DNA of 64,000 nt from Alopecurus myosuroides (Eukaryota; Streptophyta; Magnoliopsida; Poales; Poaceae), in assembly GCA_028641055.1 (NCBI GenBank), contig CM054060.1:300703835-300767834 (forward strand). Direction: 5' to 3'. This document shows positions 34,564-47,046 of the stretch, piece after piece (position 1 is the first letter of the stretch; each line of letters opens with the position of its first letter). The position numbers and the translations under genes were made by a program. Under the pieces are notes generated by a model. That model worked only from the letters and a program-made list of their open reading frames with translations. It was not told the origin of the DNA and searched no databases.

Positions 34564-35002
34564 GCAGACTTGGGCCAGATATGGCGCGTGAGTCCTAGGC
34601 GTGGGCCAGCGGTTTTCGTCGAATCTGGAGGGTTCTTCAGCCGCGATCGTGTGGATGTCGCGCATGTTGCAGCGGATGGAGCCACCACTGGGCGCTAGGT
34701 CGCGACCAGCATCATCAGATGGCGATTCGAGGGTCGCCGGGCTCGGGACGGATTCGGAGTCCGATTCGTCGAGGTCAATCTAGTCGGGGAAGCGCAGAAT
34801 TCCCGCCTTGCTGGCATGGAAGATTGCCAGAGGTCAAGCTGACGCTCCTCTTGAGTCCACTGAACGCCGGGCGATATTCCGGCGAGTGGGGCACGTAGAT
34901 GAACGACCCGAAGAAGATCGGCTCTGTTGGAGTCGATGATCCCGGGCTCCAGCTGAAGCTCGATGAAGACGAGGCCGAATATGCCTTGGATCCAGCGCCT
35001 GT
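34564..35002 (-). other. Leader of the minus-strand TAT element
   Basis: Region between primer site and gag ATG on the minus strand. No coding motif seen; frames here are short. Confidence 0.5.
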
Positions 35003-35023
35003 AGTTCTCACAGACGGTGCCAA
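35003..35023 (-). other. Primer-binding site of the minus-strand TAT element
   Basis: On the minus strand TTGGCACCGTCTGTGAGAAC follows the 5' LTR at a distance of a base or two. It resembles the TGGCGCCGTCTGTGGGA-type sites common in plant TAT elements. It fixes the orientation of the element. Confidence 0.8.
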
Positions 35024-35024
35024 T

Positions 35025-35515
35025 TGTCGATTAGTCATGTCGACAAGTCCCTTGGATGATCCGATAGGGTTTCGATTAAGAGAACAAAGTAGGCGCTGGT
35101 GCCAATCGTCGGCTAACAGGGGGCACGATTTACCCAGGTTCGGGGCCCTCGTAGAGGTAAAACCCTTACTCCTGCTCTTCTGATTTGTATTATGGATAGA
35201 TCGATTATAAAGGTGGGTGTGCCAGCCGAGAGATTGGATGCCGATCTTATGGCTATGGTGGTGGAAAATAGATTGGATCCCCTGCCCCGTGGTTCTCCCA
35301 GCCTTTAAATAGATGGTTGGGTCTCATACCGTGCCCGGTGCTTACAAACCCTAGCTCTAGGTCGGTGGAAACTTTCCTTCTTGATCCGCAAGTCTTGCGG
35401 GTGGGCTTTCACTGGGCCTTCTAGAGCTGCGGGGTAGATCCTTGCACTGGGACTTAGTCTTGGGCCTTGGACCGGGTAGGCCCACTCGACAGGTCCTGGA
35501 GTCATCCCCTCGTCA
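35025..35515 (-). repeat. 5' LTR of the minus-strand TAT element
   Basis: Partner of 6751-7245. Ends TGTCGATTAG ... CCCTCGTCA on the plus strand, keeping TG...CA. Confidence 0.88.
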
Positions 35516-35520
35516 GGGGT
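35516..35520. repeat. Target-site duplication, right copy (GGGGT)
   Basis: Diverged partner of 6746-6750. Confidence 0.55.
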
Positions 35521-36193
35521 CAATTTTTCTGAAGGAGCAATGCAAAAGTTCTGTAACCAGAACCATATTAGACTTGACCTCGCTTCAGTAGCACATCCAC
35601 AATCCAATGGACATGAAGAACGAGCTAACCAAGAGTTGCTAAAAGGTAACAAACCTAGACTTCAGGTTCCATTGGAAAGAACCGTAGTTTGCTGGGTTGA
35701 ATAATTACCTACTCTCTTGTGGAGTATAAGGACTACACCAAATAGGTCAACTGGTTACACACCTTTCTTTCTGGTATACGGAGCTGAGGCAGTTTTACCA
35801 AGTGATATTAGTCATGACTCACCAAGAGTAACTGTTTATGTTGAAACCCAAAATGAGATAGCTCCTCAAGACTCGCTTGATTCTTCGGAAGAAGCATGCG
35901 AGCTCGCAGCATCCAGGTCAAGCATATACCAGCAGGACTTGCATCGCTATCACAGCCGTAGGGTTAAAAATCAAAGTTTTTAGGAAGGGGACTTAGTGTT
36001 ACGCCTAATGCAGAAAAAGGACAGCATGCAAAAACTAAGCCCACCATGGGAAGGACCGTTTGTGGTTAGTAAGAAACTACACAACGGGTCATGTTACCTC
36101 ATTCATATGTGTGATGCTGATAAATCACGAACATTTGAGGAGGAAACCGGAAGGCCTTGGAACATGGACCAGTTGAGACCATATTACACATAG
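35521..36193 (+). pseudogene. TAT integrase, C-terminal part of the outer plus-strand element
   Basis: Continues the integrase cut at 6750: FSEGAMQKFC, SVAHPQSNGHEERANQEL (with the catalytic Glu), IRTTPNRSTGYTPFFLVYGAE, then the C-terminal PPWEGPFVV and NMDQLRPYYT before TAG at 36191-36193. Frame changes near 35650 and a stop at 35981 break it. The join across the insertion is in the expected register once one duplication copy is removed. Confidence 0.9.
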
Positions 36194-36579
36194 GATCATT
36201 GTAATCGCTATGTTATCATTGAAATAAAAAAGAAATTGCAGAGCTGGAAAACATGAGTTATTGGAACTTGTTCTAAAAGATCTGATCATTTTCATGGGAA
36301 GATTAAGTTTCTTGTATGATTACTTGGGGCTGATGCTAGAGCATAGTCTATATCTCAAGAATCTGGCATATGCCAAATTATATTGGTTATACTTGCCTGC
36401 CATTCAGTGGTTACACGCAATTTTTATGACCTAGATGTTAAAACCTAGGTGACTCAATCATGTTATAACCCGGCAAAACAAGGTTATTATGACCCTGAAC
36501 TAACCAGAGTTAGAAACACTAGAAAAAGTCACGCGATAAACCGGCTGAGCCAGATAGCAAAGGATCATTGTTATCCGGT
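36194..36579. other. Spacer between outer-element pol and its antisense gene
   Basis: AT-rich, no coding motif. Contains GATTACTTGGGGCTGATGC (about 36319), a weak relative of the polypurine-tract motif repeated at 58699-58883. Confidence 0.4.
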
Positions 36580-37657
36580 TCATACAAAGGACTTGCAGGA
36601 GCACAAACCGAAGGAGTAACAGATTGTGGCACGCCAGAAGATGAAGCTAGAGAAAGCCGGCTCAGTTATGACCCGAGGGCAGAAAGCTGGCTTGCGGCCA
36701 CCTAAGGGGAGATAACCCGGACACAGATCCTTCAGCTTCACATTTTCAGCAATGGAGCAAGCTTGGAACCGGCAATCCTTCTCAATCCTGGCAAAATCCT
36801 TCCTCTCGTATTTGGTCCTATCAGCACGGTACTCAGGGAAACCTCCAACCAGGAGATCCGGATTCAGTTCCGGGTGATAGGCCTTGGCTAGAGACACAAT
36901 TTTGATTGCTCCGTGGTGGTAGGCTGAAATTCTGTGCTTCTCTATCCATCGAGGAACATGAGTTAGCTCCACAAGCATATCATGTAGCTTCTTGGGAGCA
37001 TTGTCCCAATTCCTTACGGCTTTGATACACTCTCCTCCACCAACATATAACTGTCGGATCAAGGTGAATAGATCCTTCAATTTCAGCTCAAGAAGCTGGA
37101 GGTTATTACCATGCATTCTACCTGTCAATCGCAAGAACACATTGTTCAGAAACCAGATTATCTTCAGAATATAAAAGAGATCATCCGGAAAATACGTTGC
37201 AGAGGGAGTAAAATCCAAAAACACTGCAAGTGATATCACCAAGTAGGTCTTTCACCTTAGCAAAGTTGCCCCGGGTTTCCTCCAACTCTTTTTCAACATT
37301 TTCCGCCCTTTCAATAAGAGATTTATCTCGGTTCTCAAAATCTTGTTGAAGAACAGACAAAGTCTTGGCTGCTTCTATAACTTGTTTCTCTAGGTCCTTC
37401 TGCAAGGTTTTCGCATCATTTGTTTTCTGGGCCTCTTGTGCAAGCAGGTTCTTTAAATTCGAAATATCCTTGTGAGAGGATCATTCAAGACTCTACAAAA
37501 TTGGTAACCACAAGAAATCATGGGTTATGAACAAGACAAGTTACCAGCTGAGAAAATTCCAGGTTACATAGTAACATCACCCGAATAGTGAAAGTTACGA
37601 TGATGTTAAAATACTGAAGAGCTGGAGGATTTATTAAGTTCCGAGTAGGTGCGAGCT
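36580..37657 (-). pseudogene. Antisense gene of the outer TAT element, 3' exons
   Basis: Two minus-strand coding blocks. 37475-37181 is a coiled coil (EKQVIEAAKTLSVLQQDFEN, AENVEKELEETRGNFAKVKD). 37242-36580 is a long open block of 220 codons with LRQLYVGGGE-like and KKLHDMLVELTHVP, HHGAIKIVSLAKAYHPELNP, the typical C-terminal region of grass TAT antisense proteins. A splice near 37200-37240 would join them. The gene is opposite to the plus-strand pol, the same arrangement as 8390-12414 in the other element, although the two proteins are clearly diverged. It is cut at 37657 by element A and continues at about 59452-58980. Exact exon limits are uncertain. Confidence 0.6.
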
Positions 37658-37662
37658 TGCAA
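37658..37662. repeat. Target-site duplication TGCAA, left copy
   Basis: TGCAA here and at 58691-58695 flanks element A exactly at its TG...CA ends. Perfect 5-bp match. Confidence 0.95.
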
Positions 37663-40600
37663 TGTCACGACCCCGGACCCAGAGATATACATAATGTTAT
37701 GTGCTCCTAGCCATGGACTCACAAGGGCTTCAGGGTTACCAGCCCCGACCGCAACAAACAACGGCAGGCAGACTGGATTCATCGGCACGTAGTCCGGATC
37801 CCCAGTCTACTACTGCTTGTGTCCATGCTAGTCATAACCAACTATGCATATCAAAGCGTCCACGAATCGAATGAAACTGAAGGAAACGGGACCAAAGCTA
37901 TACAGAGATGCTATGTGTCCAGAAAGTGCAACAACAATCAAGGGTTACTGGGGTTACCTCGCCCCAGGCCGATCACATCGACAGGCGGGCTCGGACATGG
38001 ATCATCGGCTCCACAACCCCTCGACTGCGACAACTATGCAGGCATAGCCAAAACTGTATAACAATGAGCTCAAAACCAACAACCGATCAAAGCAACACTC
38101 TAGACAAAGAAACTTTATTAAACAGGTGTTACTAGAGTATAGCTTACAAACAGAGGTCACACGACCCAACATTACATCAGACAACAGAAGGCAAATTATG
38201 TTGCTAATCAACAAGAACCAAAAAGGCCTAAGAGGCCGCAACATAAGGTGACGTCCCAGCCCATAGATTCCAGGCTGCTACCTGGGAACCCCAAACTACT
38301 CATCGATGTCCACATTGAATCACCACCGATGGAGTTCTTCTCCTGAACCAAAATTAAGCAAACCTGAGTACGGGAGGTACTCAACAAGACTTAATTAACC
38401 TATTATATATCTGCTACTTTCATAAAAGGGTTTTATGAAGGCTGATTTGCGTAAAGCAATCTTTGTTTTCCAAATAGAGGAGGAATAGCACGTCTCATAG
38501 AATGTTTTCAAAACAGATGAGAAAGCTACTCAACTACTGAGATCATCTTCTTCTTGTATTCCACCAAGTCCTTATCATTCCCACACTATCTCATGCTACA
38601 AGGATCACCCCTCCCGGCATCTCCGAGGAGGCACCCTTCAATCATGGTTAACAAGTTTTAGTCATTTCGTTGAAGTTATCTATGATCACAGAATCCGTTG
38701 CCAAGTCGTCCGTAACCGTGGACACGGCTTCTCGAGGAGATTTATCCCTGCAGGGGGTACACTTTACCCACACGTACCATCCGACTCTTAACGCCACATG
38801 TACGCTCGTCCATGGAGCGCGGCAGAGGGTGGCTGGCCACAACCTTTACCTTGCTCGACCCTATCCATGAGTCAACCCAAACAGGGCCACCCCGTCAACA
38901 GGGAGTTGGCCACCTCCTGACGGCACCTGTTCTGTGATTCGGGAACAAGATCCGAGTACGTCCATCACTTGTCCCGGTCACGCCCTAAGTTTTCTCCAAA
39001 TCGTTTTCTGACTCACACGCAGATGGAAAGATCAAACTACGTGACTCATGGACGTGGCCAAACAAGTTAGTTAGTCGAGCGCGGTCTGTTAGGCCCCGCG
39101 TGTGGTTGCACGCTCAGTCTTGGCTTCGAAGGCGAGAACTCGCTCCTAAGGGCATGAACAGGAAAAAACGCCACAACCCATTGTGGCCTCACATCCATGC
39201 CGTTATTTAGTCAAGTTATCAAAGTAATACAAATCATAACAACATGATATAATAGATTCACGTAATGACCAGATTCATCAACCGAATGGATCAGATCACA
39301 ACTAGGCATGGCTAAGCAAGACTCACAGGGTTTAGCGGAGCGCGCACAAACAAACCTATAGCTGCTAGGAGCAGTGGATCAGAATATCTAGGTTATGCAG
39401 TATATCGGAGAACTCTATCTACTGACATCAAATAGTTTGGAACCGAATGCAAAGTACGAGATTCAAATCACTTTGAAATCATATATGAGCAGATAAGAGG
39501 TTATGCTTGCCTTGGTTATAAGAAAACCAGATAAAGATCTTCAGGGATAAGTGCTTGACTTGTCGGTTAAGATCAAGTATTCGTCATTGGACTGATGGAC
39601 TTCTCTTCGGAGTCACGTTCTACCGAGGGGGAACAAACACCGGAAAGAAGAATAACAATCAAACATGGCATCGATGCAATGCGCAATATGTATGCATGAT
39701 CAAGTTAATGCACTGAAATAAAACCCTAAACATGTTCGATGAGTTGCTAGGGTTCGTATGGCAATTATGCTGTTTTAGTGAAAAAAAAAGTCCCGAAATA
39801 GACCCCGGAGGGGGTTTCGGGCGATTCTGAAAATGAGTGCAATTTAAATTGCTCAAATGAGGTTTAAAACATCATAACTAGATTGCAAATGTCATTTTGA
39901 GCAAAATGGTATATAACTTTTAATTTTCTAATTTTTGTGAATAAAAACTTATTTTTCTATTTTAAATGATTAAATAATATTAAATAAAGCCATTTTTTGG
40001 ACTTTCTCAAACATATGTGAAAATAACATATTCTTGTAGAGTTTATTTTTCTGAGCATATTGGTACCTCATTTTTATTTTTCTGAGGTAAGAATAGTTAT
40101 TAATTATTCAACATTTAGTTATTTTCTGGAAATATTAAACAGTAGATATATGACGTTATCATGACGCAGTGATGACCTCATCATCCTCGGTTCTTCACAG
40201 AGAGAGTTCAAATTCGATCGAATTCGTTTGCAATTGAAGGAACAAACTATACAGCGAAGAAGAGGAGGTCAAGGGGAGTTGAGGGGTGCCAGCGGAGGTC
40301 CGAATGGCCACCGGAATCCTCGCCGGCGGCGAGCATCCGCAGCGGCGCTTGGTGGCGCACGGCGGCAACGCGATACAGCGGGGGAGAGGTTAAGGCGAGG
40401 GCACCACGAAGCTCACCACAACGCGGGGAGTCTGATGGAGAGGTCGAGGTAGCGAGGGAAGGTTGGAGGCGGCGGCATCGAGCTCGACCACCGGCGGCCG
40501 GAGCTCGGGAAGAACGGCCGATTGCGACGATTGCGGCCTCTCCGGCTCGCAGGAATTGTGGAGGAGGGAGAGGAGACCACGGCGGGGAGGGTGGACTGCT

Positions 40601-41196
40601 CAACGGGGCAAGGGAGCGACTGGAACGGCGATGCTCGCCGGAGTCCGTACGGTAGGATTAGGGTTAGATTCTCATGGGGAGATAGAGAGAAGGAGAGCAC
40701 GATGGGGGGAGACCGGGTGAGAGAGGAAGTCACGGGGCTCTCCTTGCCCCTATCCACGCCATGAGGGGAGCAGGACGTGGCGTGGGGGAAGCCGTCGACG
40801 AGCTTCTGTCCTCCTGGCTGGAGGAAGAAGAAGACAAAAGGCATTTTGCGAAAACCCCCAAATATTACTAAATTTTACAAAGGAGTCCATTTCTCTATAA
40901 AAACAGGACATAAACAGGGTTTTTGAGGGCCTTTTTCAAAACAGAAAATTTGGCAAAAATCATTTTTGGAAAGCTTATGAAATTTCCAACAACACCATAA
41001 CTTGGGTTGGTGCATTTGAATTATTTTTCAATACCAAATTTTGGAACCCAAATTAAGTACTTTTTGGGAGATTTTCTGAAACCATTTAAATTTCATAGTT
41101 TAAATTGGTTCAAACATGATTTAAATTTTTGTTTGATGCATGTATGAGATGGACACACACCACACACCCTAATGTAGCAAACTTTGGGATGTTACA
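37663..41196 (-). repeat. 3' LTR of element A
   Basis: Near-identical to 44963-47046 plus 57239-58690. Contains the GGACACGGCTTCTCGAGGAG block related to the other Tekay LTRs, a GC-rich block (40230-40840), a TATA-like TTTTTATAGAG on the minus strand (about 40895-40905) and a GC-type donor-like AAG|GCAAGC at about 39510. I did not find the tRNA-like motif of the other LTRs here. Confidence 0.92.
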
Positions 41197-41215
41197 AATC
41201 TACCCCCCTTACAAG
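41197..41215 (-). other. Polypurine tract of element A
   Basis: On the minus strand TTGTAAGGGGGGTAGATT abuts the TG of the 3' LTR. It is preceded by GGGAATCTCGGGACGAGATT, matching the end of the Tekay gag-pol region. Confidence 0.85.
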
Positions 41216-44200
41216 AATCTCGTCCCGAGATTCCCGAAGGAGAAGAAAGAAGGAACACCGGTTTTGAACGATCTTCTCGAACCTTACGGTTCTCTTCTGA
41301 AGAGGTTGATCCGTAGCACCTTGAAGTATTGAACGGATACACCTTAGGTGAGAGGGAAACTCTTAGGAAATGATCTTCACGAAGATCGAGTATCTCATGG
41401 CTAACTCATGACCAGAATGTCCGTAAAGAACTGTTGAGTTAACGTGCATGAAACACATCAAGATAACGGAGGAAATAGAAGATGGTTTCAAGTGTCCGGA
41501 CGATTGGTCTTGAAAAGATTTAGAATATGAGCTTTGCACAAGACTTTAAATCCTTTTGAAAAAGAAAGGTTGGACAACTTGTAACACCGAGGTTTCTTCA
41601 AACAGAAAACCAAGATGGAAAGTTTGGTCTTGGATACCACAAAGTAATATCCGTAGACGAGAAAAACAAAACACGAGGAACCACTGGAATCATGCATCGG
41701 AGAAAAGTGGATACAGGATCATGTTCACTCTTCGGAGTGGAAACGAAAGATGAAGGAACTTTCATTCCGTTAAGTTTGTCGAAAACTTTGTCAAAGAAAG
41801 GAATGTTACTTCACGACAGAATATGAGTAATCAAAGGACGTTGGAACACCGTAATTAGGGAGGAATTCTTGGTCACATCGTAAGGATGGTAACCAACGAG
41901 GATTGAAACACCGGAAGAGGATAGGGAATCTCTTTCCTATTGTGGATTTGACATAGCAATACATCGAACACATGGTTAAGATCCCATGGCTGAAGTGACT
42001 GACAAATTCACACAATGTGTGAAATGAGCAGAACTTCAAGTACAACAACTTGAGGAAGGAAACTGAACAAAGGTGGTTACAGAGCACCAAGTGATGTTCT
42101 CCTGATGAACTTGTTTCCACTGAAACGAAGGTTTGGAGGATCAACGAAGAGACATTGGAAGAATAAACTTCCAGGTTCTGCTGGATGTTCTAGATACCGA
42201 CAGCAGGCTCATGGCAAGCCTTCTATAGGTCATCAAGTGGATGTAGAACTCTGGTTTGGAAGAACGGAGAGGAAAACTTGTTAGAATGAACCACAAAAGA
42301 ATTCTCACGGAGAGTGGTTGTTCTTACGGATTCAAAGAGATATGACATCAGGCCTTCCGGCTAATTGTGTCAACCACCACATCAACCATGCCGGATTTTC
42401 GAGAGGACCTAAGTCAATACCCTTGAGGAAACACCAACCATCGTTTCTGCTTGAGATTCAGCTCTGGTTAGTGGATTGGATAACTGAGACTTGGTATATA
42501 TGATCAAAGAGATTGCACCGGTTATCAACGAGATACATATGCTGGATTCTCAAGAGATGGACTATGATGTCAAGCTCGAAAAGATGAGCAGGATTGCAGA
42601 ACTCATGTATTAGAAACTTATGAAATACGGTTGCACCTACATGGACTACTTGCAATGAAACACATCAGATTCCTTGTTGGAGAAACGATACAAAGATAAC
42701 GGAGTTCTTGTACTTCTTCCCTTTCCCGGACGATCAGGCAGGGGCTGGGTGTGGATGCAAACTTCTTAAATAAATGGAGGTAACAACCTACCATCTCAAG
42801 AATAGTCCACACATACATGACCGACTTGGGATTATTCCCGAAGGAACAAGAAAACTCTACTCGGATCCACGGCGACAACTTTCACCGTATGCACATGGAG
42901 CAGAGGAAGTCACTTCAAACATCCATAACAAAACTTCGTGAGGACACAAAGATGGTTCTCGAAAGTTTCCAACATTAGTGCCAGTTGTTCAAAATGAACC
43001 TCTTGCAACTTGGGTAAATAGGAATGTCATCGATGGCTCAACAACACTCTTATCATAACACTCCAAGGATAGGGATTCATATGATATATGAACAAGGCAA
43101 TACATTGGTCAGACCAAAGGACATGAGGTATACTTGGGAAAAACACCATGAGTGGAAACACCATCGAGATAGTCCTTGGATCTTTTCTCGATTTGACGAT
43201 AGCCCAAACCAAATCAAGAGTAGGATGATAGTATGTCCATTTAGAAGATACTATCTTGCTTCAACATGAGGAAAACTAGACATCCCATTGCAAAGGAACA
43301 AGTTAGGAAGGGCTTTTGTCTTTCAACTCTCCAAGTTGTTGTTTAAGCTCAACCAACTAGTCCAGGATATCCAACATTGTTCTCTTGGAGAGAAGAGTAA
43401 TTCAGATTACCCTTTTCTTAGACATTACGGTGAGGTAAAACCTGGTGATACTTCTAGAAAGACAACCAGAATATCTCAACCCACCGGTATGTCTTAGAAA
43501 TCGAAAGGAGGCATGCTTTTCAAAGCAACCGATATGGTATGGAGAGCTTTGGCATGAACCTAACTCTCTGACCGAGAACGTGCACTGGAATGAACGGATT
43601 TGGTAACACAATCAACTTCAAAAAGAGACTGGGTGACCAGTAGTGCTAAGAAGGATACAGATGTTTCTTAGATTTTCAAAGCAATAGAAATTGCTAGGAA
43701 TATCTGATACATACCTCATAACACACCCAAAGTTCTCGAGCATTCAAGCTTGGACTAAGAGTGAGTGGAAATGTGTAATAGCATCACTTCATCAATGAGG
43801 CCATGAAACTCAACACAACCTCTTGATATAGAAGAGTGTGATACTCAAAGGTAGAACAGAATAGAAGGTAGTGAAACTTCTTTATTCTGTGAATTACAAA
43901 ACTTTGACCTGGTTCTAGATATGAACGAGGTACTGGAGTTTGTTTCTCCTGACACTCCAAGGTGGAATGTTTTGACAGAAAACAAGAGCAAATGCATTGG
44001 AAGAATCCAACACCATATGTAACTTGGTTTCCAAACAACGGACGAAGTTCGGAAAGCAACTAAAGGGTAGGAACGTGCTCTGGAAGATCTTGAGATCACG
44101 TTGGATGCACGGGGTAATACTCATGTGTAGAACCCATGCCAAAAAGGTTAGCATAGCTGAACCAAGAACAAGGATATGAGAATCATAAGAACACTCTTGT

Positions 44201-44940
44201 CGTGATCCTTTTGATTCCAAAGGAAAGCCTACGGATATGAAAGTTGGAATTTCCTAGCCATCCTGAGGTAGAAGATGTTCCTCAGGCCAACAAAAAGGAA
44301 CTTGGGTTAAAGGTCAGCATCCTGTACTGATAGAGTGAGCATCACATGGTTATGAAACCACATAACTCAACTCACCACAATTCAGCACATTTCGGGACCT
44401 TCGGTTCAAGTCCAAGGTTATAAACTTAGAGAAAGGAATAACTACTATCTTAGTGCCTTGAAGGACACTACGAATAGCAATCACAGAATATCTTTCAAAG
44501 GACGTTGATAGCTCCGGAACAATTTGAGCAGAGGAAGAATACATTCGAGATGAAAAGGAAATCTCGAGGTTCAGGATTTAGAACTTGGAAACATGTAGGA
44601 ATGTGGAATCCGGACAACTTTGGGAGATTAGGATGAAAAGGAAATCTCCCAGTTTAAGAGATAACAGAGGACGGAACACACACGACTCTATAAACTCATC
44701 ACTAGGTCAACTTGGTTAAAAAACGTCCTTGCCAAAGAAGGCACCTAAGTTTTGTATGACTAGCAAGGATAGAAAAACCTTTCAAATCAAAACAGGTAAG
44801 AAGACCCAGTCTTAGAGCAATACCAGATACGGAGTAAAAAGAATCCTAAGAAGGTTTTTCACAATCCATTTCGAGTTTCAAGTAGTTTTCATAAACTCTA
44901 GACTCAACATCGACCAAGCAATAAGGTTTTCCTACAGGCA
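41216..44940 (-). other. Non-coding internal domain of element A
   Basis: About 3.7 kb with only short frames on either strand; none shows a gag, protease, RT, RNase H or integrase motif. It is not simple repeat. An internal domain of this size that is non-coding between LTRs of similar size is the pattern described for LARDs such as Sukkula in Triticeae; I do not claim it is that family. Loss of all coding motifs while the primer site, polypurine tract and LTRs stay intact suggests it moved in trans. Confidence 0.6.
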
Positions 44941-44945
44941 GTCCT

Positions 44946-44957
44946 GCTCTGATACCA
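44946..44957 (-). other. Primer-binding site of element A (tRNA-iMet)
   Basis: TGGTATCAGAGC on the minus strand, five bases after the 5' LTR. Followed by CTGTAGGA and GTTGAGTCTAGA, shared with the leader of the Tekay element at 21964. Confidence 0.9.
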
Positions 44958-44962
44958 AGACT

Positions 44963-47046
44963 TGTCACGACCCCGGACCCAGAGATATACATACTGTTAT
45001 GTGCTCCTAGCCATGGACTCACAAGGGCTTCAGGGTTACCAGCCCCGGCCGCAACAAACAACGGCAGGCAGACTGGATTCATCGGCACGTAGTCCGGATC
45101 CCCAGTCTACTACTCCTTGTGTCCATGCTAGTCATAACCAACTATGCATATCAAAGCGTCCACGAATCGAATGAAACTGAAGGAAACGGGACCAAAGCTA
45201 TACAGAGATGCTATGTGTCCAGAAAGTGCAACAACAATCGAGGGTTACTGGGGTTACCTCGCCCCAGGCCGATCACATCGACAGGCGGGCTCGGACATGG
45301 ATCATCGGCTCCACAACCCCTCGACTGCGACAACTATGCAGGCATAGCCAAAACTGTATAACAATGAGCTCGAAACCAACAACCGATCAAAGCAACACTC
45401 TAGACAAAGAAACTTTATTAAACAGGTGTTACTAGAGTATAGCTTACAAACAGAGGTCACACGACCCAACATTACATCAGACAACAGAAGTCAAATTATG
45501 TTGCTAATCAACAAGAACCAAAAAGGCCTAAGAGGCCGCAACATAAGGTGATGTCCCAGCCCATAGATTCCAGGCTGCTACCTGGGAACCCCAAACTACT
45601 CGTCGATGTCCACATTGAATCACCACCGATGGAGTTCTTCTCCTGAACCAAAATTAAGCAAACCTGAGTACGGGAGGTACTCAACAAGACTTAATTAACC
45701 TATTATATATCTGCTACTTTCATAAAAGGGTTTTATGAAGGCTGATTTGCGTAAAGCAATCTTTGTTTTCCAAATAGAGGAGGAATAGCACGTCTCATAG
45801 AATGTTTTCAAAACAGATGAGAAAGCTACTCAACTACTGAGATCATCTTCTTCTTGTATTCCACCAAGTCCTTATCATTCCCACACTATCTCATGCTACG
45901 AGGATCACCCCTCCCGGCATTTCCGAGGAGGCACCCTTCAATCATGGTTAACAAGTTTTAGTCATTCCGTTGAAGTTATCTATGATCACAGAATCCGTTG
46001 CCAAGTCGTCCGTAACCGTGGACACGGCTTCTCGAGGAGATTTATCCCTGCAGGGGGTACACATTACCCACACGTACCATCCGACTCTTAACGCCACATG
46101 TACGCTCGTCCATGGAGCGCGGCAGAGGGTGGCTGGCCACGACCTTTACCTTGCTCGACCCTATCCATGAGTCAACCAAAACAGGGCCACCCCGTCAACA
46201 GGGAGTTGGCCACCTCCTGACGGCACCTGTTCTGTGAGTCGGGAACAAGATCCGAGTACGTCCATCACTTGTCCCGGTCACGCCCTAAGTTTTCTCCAAA
46301 TCGTTTTCTGACTCACACGCAGATGGAAATATCAAACTACGTGACTCATGGACGTGGCCAAACAAGTTAGTTAGTCGAGCGCGGTCTGTTAGGCCCCGCG
46401 TGTGGTTGCACGCTCAGTCTTGGCTTCGAAGGCGAGAACTCGCTCCTAGGGGCATGAACAGGACAAAACGCCACAACCCATTGTGGCCTCACATCCATGC
46501 CGTTATTTAGTCAAGTTATCAAAGTAATACAAATCATAACAACATGATATAATAGATTCACGTAATGACCAGATTCATCAACCGGATGGATCAGATCACA
46601 ACTAGGCATGGCTAAGCAAGACTCACAGGGTTTAGCGGAGAGCGCACAAACAAACATATAGCTGCTAGGAGTAGTGGATCAGAATATCTAGGTTATGCAG
46701 TATATAGGAGAACTCTATCTACTGACATCAAATAGTTTGGAACCGAATGCAAAGTACGAGATTCAAATCACTTTGAAATCATATATGAGAAGATAAGAGG
46801 TTATGCTTGCCTTGGTTATAAGAAAACCAGATAAAGATCTTCAGGGATAAGTGCTTGACTTGTCGGTTAAGATCAAGTATTCGTCATTGGACTGATGGAC
46901 TTCTCTTCGGAGTCACGTTCTACCGAGGGGGAACAAACACCGGAAAGAAGAATAACAATCAAACATGGCATCGATGCAATGCGCAATATGTATGCATGAG
47001 CAAGTTAATGCACTGAAATAAAACCCTAAACATGTTCGATGAGTTG
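44963..47046 (-). repeat. 5' LTR of element A, outer-left portion
   Basis: Matches 37663-39747. Interrupted at 47046 by element B; the rest is 57239-58690. Confidence 0.92.
47042..47046. repeat. Target-site duplication AGTTG, left copy
   Basis: AGTTG here and at 57234-57238. The uninterrupted LTR reads GATGAGTTGCTAGGG at about 39738, with a single copy, proving the duplication. Confidence 0.97.

Larger units (their letters stand above)
6751..35515 (-). mobile_element. TAT-like Ty3/gypsy element, minus orientation, with a nested Tekay insertion
   Basis: Flanked by LTRs of 495 bp (6751-7245) and 491 bp (35025-35515). Orientation is minus: the primer-binding site lies next to the right LTR and the polypurine tract next to the left LTR. 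Order on the minus strand: 5' LTR, leader, gag (34563 downwards), protease (split by 16436-32393), RT, two RNase H domains, integrase (ends 12738), then an antisense multi-exon gene on the plus strand (8390-12414), then 3' LTR. Without the 15.96-kb insertion and its duplicated target the element is about 12.8 kb, normal for grass TAT elements with an antisense gene. The two LTRs differ visibly at many sites, so the insertion is older than the nested Tekay element. Confidence 0.9.

Noticed and set aside
4402..36193. A single TAT element spanning both pol copies
   Set aside because: The pol at 4402-6750/35521-36193 is plus strand and that at 12738-16435 is minus strand, with separate LTRs and target duplication between them. 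They are two elements, one inside the other.
41488..44544. Short frames in the internal part of element A as genes
   Set aside because: All under about 100 codons, scattered on both strands, without gag-pol motifs or conserved codon pattern.
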